40,747 nucleotides of DNA from Prevotellaceae bacterium UBA4372 (GTDB taxonomy: Bacteria; Bacteroidota; Bacteroidia; Bacteroidales; Bacteroidaceae), in NCBI GenBank assembly GCA_002391275.1, contig DGSC01000038.1, positions 1 to 40,747 on the forward strand, written 5' to 3'. Of this stretch, positions 16,365 through 23,524 are shown one piece after another (positions within the stretch are counted from its first letter, which is position 1; each line of letters opens with the position of its first letter). The notes beneath the pieces are model-generated. The model made no database searches. It was not told where the DNA came from and worked only from the letters and a program-made list of their open reading frames with translations. The position numbers and the translations under genes were made by a program.

Positions 16365-16949
16365 ATGAAATACATTAAGATATTATGGAACGGCATCCTC
16401 AAGGAGAACCCGACCTTCGTCCTTCTCCTTGGTATGTGCCCCACGCTCGGAACCACTTCCAGCGCCATCAATGGTATGTCGATGGGTCTGGCCACCATGG
16501 CAGTCCTCATCTTCTCCAACTTCATCATCGCCTGCATCAAGAACCTTATCCCCGATCAGGTGCGCATACCCTCGTACATCGTCGTTATAGCATCGCTCGT
16601 CACGGCCCTTCAGATGTTCATGCAGGCCTATACGCCTGAGGTCTACAAGACTCTCGGTCTGTTCATCCCGCTGATCGTCGTGAACTGCATCATCCTCGGT
16701 CGTGCTGAGGCTTTCGCCGCCAAGAACGGTCCTGTGGAGAGCATCTTCGACGGCCTTGGCATAGGTCTTGGCTTCACCATCGCGCTGACGCTCCTCGGTG
16801 GCATCCGTGAGCTCCTTGGCACAGGTAAGCTCTTCGGCGCAACCCTCTATTCGGAGAACTACGGCATGCTCCTCTTCGTCCTCGCCCCCGGCGCATTCAT
16901 TGCCCTCGGCTATCTGATTGCAATCGTCAAGAAAACAGCGAAGATCTAA
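16365..16949 (+). CDS. rnfE: Rnf complex subunit RnfE
   Basis: This 194-residue protein has six membrane segments. It is one of the two homologous subunits, RnfE and RnfA, that form an inverted pair at the core of the Rnf complex. NPTFVLLLGMCPTLGTTSSA (about 14-33) is the signature first segment. VVNCIILGRAEAFA (about 105-118) contains the paired-cysteine-type segment carrying a membrane Fe-S ligand in Rnf/Nqr complexes. Length is typical. Copy B of the palindromic repeat follows immediately after the stop codon. Confidence 0.95.
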   Translation: MKYIKILWNGILKENPTFVLLLGMCPTLGTTSSAINGMSMGLATMAVLIFSNFIIACIKNLIPDQVRIPSYIVVIASLVTALQMFMQAYTPEVYKTLGLFIPLIVVNCIILGRAEAFAAKNGPVESIFDGLGIGLGFTIALTLLGGIRELLGTGKLFGATLYSENYGMLLFVLAPGAFIALGYLIAIVKKTAKI

Positions 16950-17102
16950 AAGACCCACCCCTCACCCTCCCTCAAAGGGAGGGAGTGGTTACGCTTCAAG
17001 AATTGTACTCAATTGTATAACGCATCAAAGAAATGACCCTGTTAACCTCTACCGCTCAAATACATTCTACACTCCCCCTTGAGGGGGAGCGGGGAGGGGG
17101 TC
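16948..17102 (+). repeat. Palindromic repeat family 1, full intergenic copy B
   Basis: This copy is in the same orientation as copy A. It starts AAAGACCCACCCCTCACC and ends GGGAGCGGGGAGGGGGTC, with inner hairpins CCCTCCCTCAAAGGGAGGG and CCCCCTTGAGGGGG. The left part can be read in the peptide frame of the in-gene copies (DPPLTLPQREGVVT) but runs into TAA after about 23 codons. A GGAGG at its right end lies 12 bases before the rnfA start codon, exactly as copy A does for rnfD. Confidence 0.85.
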
Positions 17103-17109
17103 CGATATT

Positions 17110-17727
17110 ATGGCTTATCTATTAATCTTCTTCTCGGCCATCTTCGTCAACAACATCGTCTTCTCGCAGTTCCTCGGAATCTGCCCGTTCCTCGGTGTTT
17201 CGAAGAAAGTGGACACCGCCCTCGGTATGTCCGCAGCCGTTGCTTTCGTGCTTACCATAGCCACGATTGTCACCTATCTTATTCAGATCTTGCTCGTCAA
17301 GTATGACCTCGTCTACTTGCAGACCATAGCCTTCATCCTCGTCATCGCTGCCCTCGTGCAGATGGTGGAGATCGTGTTGAAGAAAGTGTCGCCGGCCCTG
17401 TACCAGGCACTCGGCGTCTTCCTGCCCCTTATCACCACCAACTGCTGCATCCTCGGTGTAGCCATCCTCGTGGCACAGGGCACCTACAACGCACAAGGTC
17501 TCGAGCCCAACCTGCTCACAGGTGTTGTCTATGCTGTCTCCACAGCTCTCGGCTTTGGTCTCGCCCTCACCATCTTTGCTGCCATCCGCGAGCAGCTTGC
17601 CATGATGGACATTCCCAAGGGAATGCAGGGCATGCCCATCGCCCTCGTCACCGCAGGCCTGCTGGCAATGGCCTTCATGGGCTTCGGCGGTGTTGACGGT
17701 GGTCTCGCCAAGGTCTTCGGTCTCTAA
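17110..17727 (+). CDS. rnfA: Rnf complex subunit RnfA
   Basis: This 205-residue protein with six membrane segments is the partner of RnfE. It has the hallmark NNIVFSQFLGICPFLGVSKK near the N-terminus (15-34) and TTNCCILGVAILVA (about 110-123), whose cysteines provide an intramembrane Fe-S centre in related complexes. It is the last gene of the operon and is followed after 40 bases by a strong terminator. The operon order is rseC-rnfB-C-D-G-E-A. Whether H+ or Na+ is pumped cannot be read from the sequence. Confidence 0.96.
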   Translation: MAYLLIFFSAIFVNNIVFSQFLGICPFLGVSKKVDTALGMSAAVAFVLTIATIVTYLIQILLVKYDLVYLQTIAFILVIAALVQMVEIVLKKVSPALYQALGVFLPLITTNCCILGVAILVAQGTYNAQGLEPNLLTGVVYAVSTALGFGLALTIFAAIREQLAMMDIPKGMQGMPIALVTAGLLAMAFMGFGGVDGGLAKVFGL

Positions 17728-17767
17728 GAGGCTCATCTCATTACCCCTCCCGTCTGTGGAGGGGAGA

Positions 17768-17801
17768 AAAGGCCCACTCCCGGATTCGGGGGTGGGCCTT
17801 T
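17768..17801 (+). terminator. Terminator of the rnf operon
   Basis: AAAGGCCCAC (17768-17777) pairs with GTGGGCCTTT (17792-17801), extended inward by five more pairs around a GATT loop, giving about 15 pairs in total and followed by TATT. It stands just before the opposing terminator of the outer-membrane gene. Confidence 0.88.
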
Positions 17802-17811
17802 ATTCGATAAA

Positions 17812-17839
17812 CCCCGCCGCGTCTCACGACGCAGCGGGG
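17812..17839 (-). terminator. Terminator of the sigma/FecR/barrel operon
   Basis: Read on the minus strand, CCCCGCTGCGTC pairs with GACGCGGCGGGG across a GTGA loop with one mismatch, followed by TTTATC. The transcripts from both sides end in this 17728-17892 gap. Confidence 0.8.
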
Positions 17840-17892
17840 CAGGTGTACCTATAGGTCTTTTGTTTACTAACTGCTTTATTGAAATCAAGTAA

Positions 17893-20800
17893 TCAATCTT
17901 TTTTCTTCGGCTGTTTGTTGAAGCGCCAGACAGCGTGGAGCAGGACGTAGCGGGGCATGACGTTGGTGTAGGTCTCGGTGCGGCCTTGGGCGTTCATCAC
18001 GCGGGTGACGTTAGAGAGCTGGCCGAGGATGTCGAAGCCGTCGATGAGGACGAGGAACTTGCCCTTGAAGAAGGGGCGGGAGAGGCGTGCGTTCCAGACG
18101 AAGTCGCTGGTGTTCAGCGCTGCGTCGGCATAGCCTGTGCGGGTGTAGAGGTTGAGGTCGGTAGAGAGGTCCAGCTTCCACGGCAGCTTCAGGATGGCCG
18201 AGAGGGAGGTGCGGCAGGTGAAGGCGTTGAAGTCAAGCCCACCCCCATCCCCTCCCTGGGGAGGGGAGCTGCGGTCGCTGGTGAGGCGGTCCCACGTGGG
18301 TTGGCAGGTGAACTCAAAGTGCTGCTTGCCGATGTCGGCCTTGACTGAGGGAGAGAAGGAGAGGTTGAGGCGGTGGACGGTGGAACGCTCCCCTCCCGTT
18401 ATGTCCACGCTCTGGATTAGGGTGAGGTGCAGGGGGAGGTCGATGCTCACCTTCTGGGCGGTGCCGAAGTTGTGGTGGAAGGTGTAGCCGCCGTCGCTGG
18501 TGTAGTTGCCGTTGACATTCTCGGGGCGGTAGGTGCGTGCGCCCGTCCGGGTGTCGTAGGTGTAGCCCATGGCCACTGCGTTGAACGTCTGGACGTGGTG
18601 CCATTCCCACCGCTGGAAGCCCTGCTTGGAGCGGAAGGCGAAGTAGGCTCCGAAGTCGGGCGTGACCGACGGGTGCAGGCTGGTGTTGCCCAGCCGGACG
18701 TTCATCGGGTCGGTGTCGTCGCGCAGGTCGATGCGTTGCTCGAGTGCAGGCAGCACCTGGCGGATGCCCATGGTCATCCCTATCTGGCCGTTCTTGAAGT
18801 CGAGGTAGGTGTTATCGTCCATGGTGATGCTGACGGCAGTGCGGCAGAGCGTGGTATCGATGCTGCCGCGCTGGTAGTCGAGGTGCTGTTGGTGCAGGGT
18901 GATGTCGCCGTTGAGGAGCGTCCATATCTGGCCGTACCGAGCTTTGTTGAACTTGTAGCCGAGGTTGATGTCCAGCTTGTGGCGGTTCTCGCGGGAGTGG
19001 CTGTCGAAGCTGTTCGCGCGGTCCATCACTTGATAGTAGTCGGTGAGGGAGGGGAGGGGAGTGGTGGCCTCGGCAGACCCACCCCTCACCCTCCCTGTGA
19101 GGGGTGGGTCTTGGAGGGTGAGTGATGGGTCTTCTTCTTCCAGCAGATACAGCGTCGAGCGGTGGTGCTGCCATAGGTGCTCGAAGCTGTAGGTGGCGAA
19201 GATTGCTCGCCAGCCTTCGCCCAAGGGGATGTTGTAGCCGAGGTTGAAGTAGGCCTTGCCGTCGCGGGTGGGGTGGTTGTCGCGGAGGTGGTGGAAGGAG
19301 GAAGACCCACCCCCCTGCCCCTCCCTTGTAGGGAGGGGAGTAGAATGTGTTGAAGGCAGCGTACCCTCATCCTCGAAGGTAACCACTCCCTCCCTTACAG
19401 GGAGGGTGAGGGGAGGGTCTGCTATTCTAACCTCTTGCTTATCAAACATCCGTTCCTCCTGACCGATGAGGTTGATGCCGGCGCCGAGGCGGAGGTTCTC
19501 GTTGGTGTGCGGGATCTTGATGGTGGCTCCGGTGTGGAAGGTGCCGTCCCAGGTGTGACCGCGGCCTGAGCCCTGCCGCAAGATGCGGTTGACGAGGGTG
19601 TCGCGCAGGTTGATGCGTGTGGCGCCAGGGCTGAAGAGGTCGTTCAGGAGTTGGCGACTGACGTCGGCCACGGGAGCGTTGAAGGTGGCCGAGGCGAGGT
19701 CGGAGCTGTTGTTGAAGTGGTGGTAGTTCAGGCTGGGGTCGATGTGCCAGCGCACGTTCTTGAAGTTGCGGTAGAAACTCAGCCATCCTCCCAGGCGCAG
19801 GTCCTCGCCCGTGCGGCTCGTGAAGCTGTGGTCGTAGGTGTCGCCCGAAGACAGGTAGTTCTGGCGCACGGTGCGCGACGCGCCCTCGGTGCGCTGGTGG
19901 TTGACGGAAACGTTGCCCGAGACCTCCCATCGCTTGTTGCGGTCGCTGACGAAGCCGCCGATGTCTGCGCGCTCGGTGCGTCGCAGATCATTGGTCTTGC
20001 CGCGTTGCCAGTTGTCGCTCTCGCCGGGTTTGCTGTCATCGTCCAGGTTGTTGGCGTTGGCCACGATGGCGATGCGCGAGAAGTCGGAGTGGCGCATGGC
20101 GAAGAGGCGGGCGAGGTAAGGAGAGTTGAAAGTTGAGGGTTTAGCGTTTAGAGCGGGCTGCGCTTGGTTGTCCCTAAGGCCGCCTCCCGCTTCCACGTTC
20201 ACCAGCCATCCCACCATGTACTCCTTCTTCAGACGCACATCGATGACATGGTGCTGCGAGCGCTCGTCCTTGATGCCTAACCATTCGTTTTCGGCGGTCT
20301 GTTTGTCGTAGATGGCAATGTCCTTGACGGTGTAGGCGGGCAGGTTCTCCAGCATCAGCTTGCGGTCATGGCGGAAGAACTCCTTGCCGTTGAGCAGCAG
20401 ATCGTCCACGAACTTACCTTCGTGGTAGATGCGTCCGTCGGACTTCATCTCCACGCCCGGCAGCTGACGGATGAGGGCGTCGAGCATGGAGCCTTCGGCC
20501 AGGATGAAGGCGTCGGCGTTGTAGATGATGGTGTCGCCCTTGTAGTAGAACTTCACCTTCGAGGCCGTTATGGTCACTTCCTTCATCGTGCTGGCCTGTG
20601 GCGCCAGATAGAAGGGAGGCAGGCCGCGCTCGTACTCGCGCCGGCCTACCTTGTTGATGGCATACTCCACGTAGGTGGTCTGATAGCCCATGAGGCTGAT
20701 GCGGAAGAGGTATTTGGCCGGACGGGCCGGCACGGTGAAGGAGAACTCGCTGGTCTCCCCCGAGTAGCCCTCGGCGTACCATTTCTGGTAGGCTTCCTTC

Positions 20801-21189
20801 TGCTCGATGACCGTGCTGTCGGGGCGCATCAGCACCACCGTGGCACCGATTAGGTCCTTGTGGGCACGGATGTCCTGTACCACGCCTTGCAACTTCAGCT
20901 GGCGTTCCACCTTCACCCCTTCGTGCTGCACGTAGATGTGCTTCCCATGCACTTTCACCTTCACAGGCAGACGCTTGCATGCCCGCATGACAGCCTTCAC
21001 CGCGTCCAGTCCATCAGCCTTTGTGGTCGGTGCCTTTAGCTCTTCCAGGCCATCGGAGATGATGTCGATGGTGTATTCTGTCTGAGACCGTTCTATGTTG
21101 CGGAGAACGGTGAGAAGCGAGTCGGACTCTTGAGCAGTAAGGGAACACGTCAAAGAGCACATATATATAATAAGGTATAGCCGTTTCAT
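17893..21189 (-). CDS. Outer-membrane beta-barrel protein with STN-like and carboxypeptidase-regulatory domains
   Basis: This 1098-residue protein begins with a signal peptide (SLTA-QE, near 19). A domain at about 24-92 follows that looks like the STN module, through which ECF-controlled TonB receptors contact an anti-sigma factor. Next are a carboxypeptidase-regulatory-like domain (about 98-185), a plug-like region with ITASKVKFYYKGDTIIYNADAF (from about 207; only part quoted) and a long barrel ending in an aromatic-rich strand. It belongs to the Bacteroidetes barrel proteins without a SusD partner, so the ligand is unknown. The FecR-like gene overlaps it by 4 bases upstream. Three copies of the palindromic repeat are read through in frame, at about residues 590-630, 686-706 and 973-986, probably in barrel loops. 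Confidence 0.82.
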   Translation of the reverse strand: MKRLYLIIYMCSLTCSLTAQESDSLLTVLRNIERSQTEYTIDIISDGLEELKAPTTKADGLDAVKAVMRACKRLPVKVKVHGKHIYVQHEGVKVERQLKLQGVVQDIRAHKDLIGATVVLMRPDSTVIEQKEAYQKWYAEGYSGETSEFSFTVPARPAKYLFRISLMGYQTTYVEYAINKVGRREYERGLPPFYLAPQASTMKEVTITASKVKFYYKGDTIIYNADAFILAEGSMLDALIRQLPGVEMKSDGRIYHEGKFVDDLLLNGKEFFRHDRKLMLENLPAYTVKDIAIYDKQTAENEWLGIKDERSQHHVIDVRLKKEYMVGWLVNVEAGGGLRDNQAQPALNAKPSTFNSPYLARLFAMRHSDFSRIAIVANANNLDDDSKPGESDNWQRGKTNDLRRTERADIGGFVSDRNKRWEVSGNVSVNHQRTEGASRTVRQNYLSSGDTYDHSFTSRTGEDLRLGGWLSFYRNFKNVRWHIDPSLNYHHFNNSSDLASATFNAPVADVSRQLLNDLFSPGATRINLRDTLVNRILRQGSGRGHTWDGTFHTGATIKIPHTNENLRLGAGINLIGQEERMFDKQEVRIADPPLTLPVREGVVTFEDEGTLPSTHSTPLPTREGQGGGSSSFHHLRDNHPTRDGKAYFNLGYNIPLGEGWRAIFATYSFEHLWQHHRSTLYLLEEEDPSLTLQDPPLTGRVRGGSAEATTPLPSLTDYYQVMDRANSFDSHSRENRHKLDINLGYKFNKARYGQIWTLLNGDITLHQQHLDYQRGSIDTTLCRTAVSITMDDNTYLDFKNGQIGMTMGIRQVLPALEQRIDLRDDTDPMNVRLGNTSLHPSVTPDFGAYFAFRSKQGFQRWEWHHVQTFNAVAMGYTYDTRTGARTYRPENVNGNYTSDGGYTFHHNFGTAQKVSIDLPLHLTLIQSVDITGGERSTVHRLNLSFSPSVKADIGKQHFEFTCQPTWDRLTSDRSSPPQGGDGGGLDFNAFTCRTSLSAILKLPWKLDLSTDLNLYTRTGYADAALNTSDFVWNARLSRPFFKGKFLVLIDGFDILGQLSNVTRVMNAQGRTETYTNVMPRYVLLHAVWRFNKQPKKKD
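18235..18270 (-). repeat. Palindromic repeat family 1, short in-gene derivative (copy G)
   Basis: AGCCCACCCCCATCCCCTCC and the complementary GGGGAGGGGAGCT form a G/C-skewed palindrome related to the repeat ends. It is read in frame as SSPPQGGDGGGLDF near residues 973-986 of the barrel protein. It is the weakest member of the family. Confidence 0.5.
19075..19134 (-). repeat. Palindromic repeat family 1, short in-gene derivative (copy F)
   Basis: AGACCCACCCCTCAC (19075-19089) and GTGAGGGGTGGGTCT (19097-19111) are perfect 15-base inverted arms around CCTCCCT. A second partial arm lies next to it, up to 19134. On the coding strand it is read as DPSLTLQDPPLTGRVRGGS at about residues 688-706, using the same frame as the right end of copy D. 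It looks like a full element that lost its middle. Confidence 0.75.
19303..19420 (-). repeat. Palindromic repeat family 1, full in-gene copy E
   Basis: This 118-base element has near-complementary ends, beginning AGACCC and ending GGGTCT. Its middle (GTTGAAGGCAGCGTACC) is almost the same as in copy D. It is read in frame in the barrel gene as DPPLTLPVREGVVTFEDE and so on, at residues of about 590-630, without a stop codon. Orientation relative to the coding strand is the same as in copies A, B and D. Confidence 0.88.
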
Positions 21190-21857
21190 TGTTCGCCCTC
21201 CTCGTCGTTAGTGGTTTCAACGAAGATGGTATCATCCTGCAAGGTCAGGTGCAGGCCGTCGAACATGTTGAGGTGCTCGATGAAGGCGGCGAGGGAGTCC
21301 TCCGGATTCCATGTGGTGATGAACTTCATGCCCATAGCCGCCGAGTCGCGGAAGCAGACTTCACAGTTGTAGTGGGCTGAGACGACGGCGAGGATGCTGT
21401 CGAGGGGTAGGTTGGAGAAGGAGAGAAGGTCCACTCCACCCGAAAGACCCCCTCCCCGCTCCCCCTCAAGGGGGAGAGTGGTCACCTCTGCTGTTTGGGA
21501 AGCCTCTTTCTTGGTGTGTAGGAGAGGGACAAATGCCCATGCCAAGCTGCCGAGGAAGGCGGCGGCGAGGAAGATGGCGGCGATGCGATGAAGGGGAGAC
21601 CCACCCCTCACCCTCCCTATAAGGGAGGGAGTAGGATGTTTTGAAGGCAGCGTACTTTCATCCTCAAAGGTAACCACTCCCTCCCTTTGAGGGAGGGTGA
21701 GGGGTGGGTCTTCCTTTATAAGGTACGCACCCCGCAGCCGCACCATCACGTCATAGTGCTTGCGAATCTCCTCGTCGGCCAGCAGTTCGCTGATCTGTTG
21801 CTCTGTGTAGCGTTCAGGGTGCTCGATCATATCGAGCAAGAGTTCCAGTTTATCCAT
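21186..21857 (-). CDS. Short FecR-like anti-sigma protein with DUF4974 domain
   Basis: This 223-residue protein has a cytosolic N-terminal part (1-48), one membrane segment (about 92-113) and a periplasmic DUF4974-like domain (about 143-213: LLSFSNLPLDSILAVVSAHY at its start). A canonical FecR domain is not visible between the membrane segment and DUF4974. This is shorter than usual FecR proteins of about 330 residues. Position between an ECF sigma gene (13 bases upstream) and the outer-membrane gene (4-base overlap) supports an anti-sigma role that relays a signal from the barrel protein. Two repeat insertions are read in frame: residues 49-88, directly before the membrane segment, and about 124-140, directly after it. 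Confidence 0.78.
   Translation of the reverse strand: MDKLELLLDMIEHPERYTEQQISELLADEEIRKHYDVMVRLRGAYLIKEDPPLTLPQREGVVTFEDESTLPSKHPTPSLIGRVRGGSPLHRIAAIFLAAAFLGSLAWAFVPLLHTKKEASQTAEVTTLPLEGERGGGLSGGVDLLSFSNLPLDSILAVVSAHYNCEVCFRDSAAMGMKFITTWNPEDSLAAFIEHLNMFDGLHLTLQDDTIFVETTNDEEGEQ
21441..21487 (-). repeat. Palindromic repeat family 1, in-gene half copy C
   Basis: AAGACCCCCTCCCCGCTCCC followed by CTCAAGGGGGAGAG is nearly identical to the reverse complement of the right end of copies A and B. The rest of the element is missing. It is read in frame as TTLPLEGERGGGLSG at about residues 126-140 of the FecR-like protein, on the periplasmic side of the membrane segment. Confidence 0.8.
21598..21712 (-). 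repeat. Palindromic repeat family 1, full in-gene copy D
   Basis: This 115-base element has perfect terminal inverted repeats of 22 bases, beginning AGACCCACCCCTCACC, each followed inward by a small hairpin of CCCTCCCT and its complement. It is read in frame as DPPLTLPQREGVVTFEDE, then STLPSKHPTP and GRVRGGSP, at residues 49-88 of the FecR-like protein. Its middle matches copy E closely and shares GGTAACCAC and GTAG-ATGT blocks with copies A and B. Confidence 0.92.
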
Positions 21858-21870
21858 ATCGGGTCAGGAA

Positions 21871-22350
21871 TTAGGGGTTAAAGCGTGCTTTGAGTTTGCG
21901 AATGCCCTGAGCCAGATGCTTGTAAACGGCCGCCTCGCTTATGCCAAGTTGCTCTGCAATCTCGTGGTAACGCTTCTGCTCGTGGAAGCGCAGCCGCACC
22001 ACTTCGCGCGTCTGCGGCGTCAGTTCGGTCTCGATGAATTGCAACATCGCTTCCATCTCGTCCTTCGGCTCGGCGGTCTGCAGTTCCTCGCTCACGTCCT
22101 CGCCTATGGGCAACAAACGATGCACCCGCTCCGACAAGCGCTTGTGGCGCAGTAGGTTCAGGCAGCGGTTGCGCACGGCCATGAACAGATAGGCGTGGCT
22201 CTGCGCACGCTGTTCCTCAGCCAGGCGTGCAAAGACGTCGCTCACCACGTCGCGGCTCTCTTCCTCGTCGCCCAATAGGCGCAGAGCCAGCCTCAGCATT
22301 GCCGTGCGATGCTGTTCGTAGAGTCCTTTAATGTCTGGCTTAACGTTCAT
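21871..22350 (-). CDS. ECF-type RNA polymerase sigma factor
   Basis: This 159-residue sigma-70 family protein of the extracytoplasmic-function type has region 2 at about 8-75 (LYEQHRTAMLRLALRLLGDE, then DVVSDVF and HAYLFMAVRNRCLNLLRHKR). Region 4 is at about 102-155, with an HTH in YHEIAEQLGISEAAVYKHLA. The start at 22350 (MNVKPDIKGL) is preferred. An in-frame ATG at 22449 would add 33 residues absent from the family and would place the start 4 bases from the previous gene's stop. It heads a set with the FecR-like and barrel genes, which is the classic arrangement in which the sigma factor drives its own outer-membrane gene. No clear promoter is visible in the 22351-22452 gap. Confidence 0.9.
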   Translation of the reverse strand: MNVKPDIKGLYEQHRTAMLRLALRLLGDEEESRDVVSDVFARLAEEQRAQSHAYLFMAVRNRCLNLLRHKRLSERVHRLLPIGEDVSEELQTAEPKDEMEAMLQFIETELTPQTREVVRLRFHEQKRYHEIAEQLGISEAAVYKHLAQGIRKLKARFNP

Positions 22351-22452
22351 TCGCTGGGTTGTCTTTTTACTTATAAGACACTCGGATGTCTTTTTCCCCA
22401 ACCCTATGCCCGTAATTATTTCAAAAAATTTTGTTGAAATAGTTGTCACATG

Positions 22453-23340
22453 TCATCCCTTCATCGGTTCCATGTGTATGCTGATGTGCGTCGATGGTCC
22501 GAAGCGCTCTTTCAGCCGTTGTTCGATGATTGTGGCGCGGTCGTGGGCTTCGCCTAAGGGCGTGTCCTTGTCCATGCGGATGTGTACCTCGATGGCTATG
22601 CGTGAGCCGATGCGGCGGGTGCGCAGGTTATGGGGCTGTGCGATGCCCGGGCACGAGGCTATGATGTCGAGAATCTCCTGTTCCGTCTGCTCGGGCAGCG
22701 AGTGTTCTGTCAGTTCGTCGACGCTCTGCTTGAGTAGCTTGTAGGCCACTTCGGTCAGCATCAGGCCCACGACGACCGAAGCAATCGGGTCGAGCACCGT
22801 CCATCTTTGGCCCAGGAAGATGGCGCCACCGATGCCTATGGCAGCCCCGATGGACGAGAAAGCATCGCTACGATGGTGCCAGGCGTTGGCTATCATCGCA
22901 GGTGAGTTGAGCGCCTTGCCTCGGACTACGGTGTAGCGGTAGAGCAGCTCTTTAACGGCTATCGACAACAAGGCCGCCCACAACGCCAGTGTGCCCGGGG
23001 CCTCCAGTTCCGCCCCTCGAGCCCACGCCAGGATCTTGCCGACGGCCGCGATGATGATGCCGGCGGCGGCCGCCACCAGCGCCGCTCCGATGATTAACGT
23101 GGCGAAGGTCTCGAACTTGCCGTGGCCGTAGTCGTGCGACGTGTCCTGCGGCTTGCTGCTGATGCGCACGAACACCAGCACGACGATGTCCGTCACGAAG
23201 TCCGATAGCGAGTGGACAGCATCGGCCATCATCGCCGAGCTATGCCCGATGACGGCTGCAACGAACTTGAAGATGAGCAGCACAAGGTTCCCGAGGCTGC
23301 CCACAAGCGTCACTTTATAGATCTCTTGTTCTCTATTCAT
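22453..23340 (-). CDS. Cation diffusion facilitator family transporter
   Basis: This protein of 295 residues (counting from the ATG at 23340) has six membrane segments followed by a cytosolic C-terminal domain. The metal-site residues in the second and fifth segments appear as HSLSDFVTD (S-D-x-x-D) and NAWHHRSDAFSS (HxxxD). DYGHGKFE is the conserved loop. CDF proteins export Zn2+, Fe2+, Mn2+ or Cd2+ in exchange for protons; which metal is not evident. I prefer 23340 over an in-frame ATG at 23451, because the extra 37 residues are unlike the family and a -7 element lies between the two. The sigma gene follows after a gap of 102 bases on the same strand. Confidence 0.9.
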   Translation of the reverse strand: MNREQEIYKVTLVGSLGNLVLLIFKFVAAVIGHSSAMMADAVHSLSDFVTDIVVLVFVRISSKPQDTSHDYGHGKFETFATLIIGAALVAAAAGIIIAAVGKILAWARGAELEAPGTLALWAALLSIAVKELLYRYTVVRGKALNSPAMIANAWHHRSDAFSSIGAAIGIGGAIFLGQRWTVLDPIASVVVGLMLTEVAYKLLKQSVDELTEHSLPEQTEQEILDIIASCPGIAQPHNLRTRRIGSRIAIEVHIRMDKDTPLGEAHDRATIIEQRLKERFGPSTHISIHMEPMKG

Positions 23341-23347
23341 TTGTCGG

Positions 23348-23355
23348 CAAAGATA
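23348..23355 (-). promoter_or_regulatory. -7 element next to the CDF start codon
   Basis: TATCTTTG on the minus strand is an exact TAnnTTTG match ending 7 bases before the ATG at 23340, which implies a leader of only a few bases. No -33 TTTG at the normal distance is seen. Confidence 0.5.
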
Positions 23356-23471
23356 CTGAAAAGTTTCAAATGCTTGCGCTTTTCTCGGACATAATGTACA
23401 GATTAAACTGCGATTCCCTTTCTTGCGGCTTATTTCTTTGCCTAAAGACATATATTGTCCAAAAATAGTTA

Positions 23472-23479
23472 TATGTTTG
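23472..23479 (+). promoter_or_regulatory. -7 element upstream of the FNT gene
   Basis: TATGTTTG matches TAnnTTTG. It lies 45 bases before the preferred start at 23525 and rules out the far upstream in-frame ATG at 23423. An ATG at 23489 would still be possible, with a leader of a few bases. Confidence 0.5.
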
Positions 23480-23524
23480 CACCGACAAATGAACTATTTT
23501 AGACTGAAACCCATCCATTTGATT

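Noticed and set aside
12202..17727. Sodium-pumping NQR operon
   Set aside because: RnfB with its ferredoxin motifs and RnfC with two Fe-S motifs are Rnf, not Nqr, features; NqrF and NqrA are absent.
19400..21000. Long open frames on the plus strand opposite the barrel gene
   Set aside because: They arise from GC-rich codon bias of the minus-strand gene and show no recognisable protein features.
17893..21189. SusC-type nutrient uptake locus
   Set aside because: There is no SusD-like lipoprotein and no glycan enzymes next to either barrel gene.
21598..21712. Insertion sequence or MITE with target duplication
   Set aside because: Terminal inverted repeats are present, but I see no flanking direct duplication, and the copies are fitted to the reading frame.
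23341..23451. Longer start for the CDF transporter at 23451
   Set aside because: The added 37 residues are not membrane-protein-like, and a -7 element lies between this ATG and 23340.
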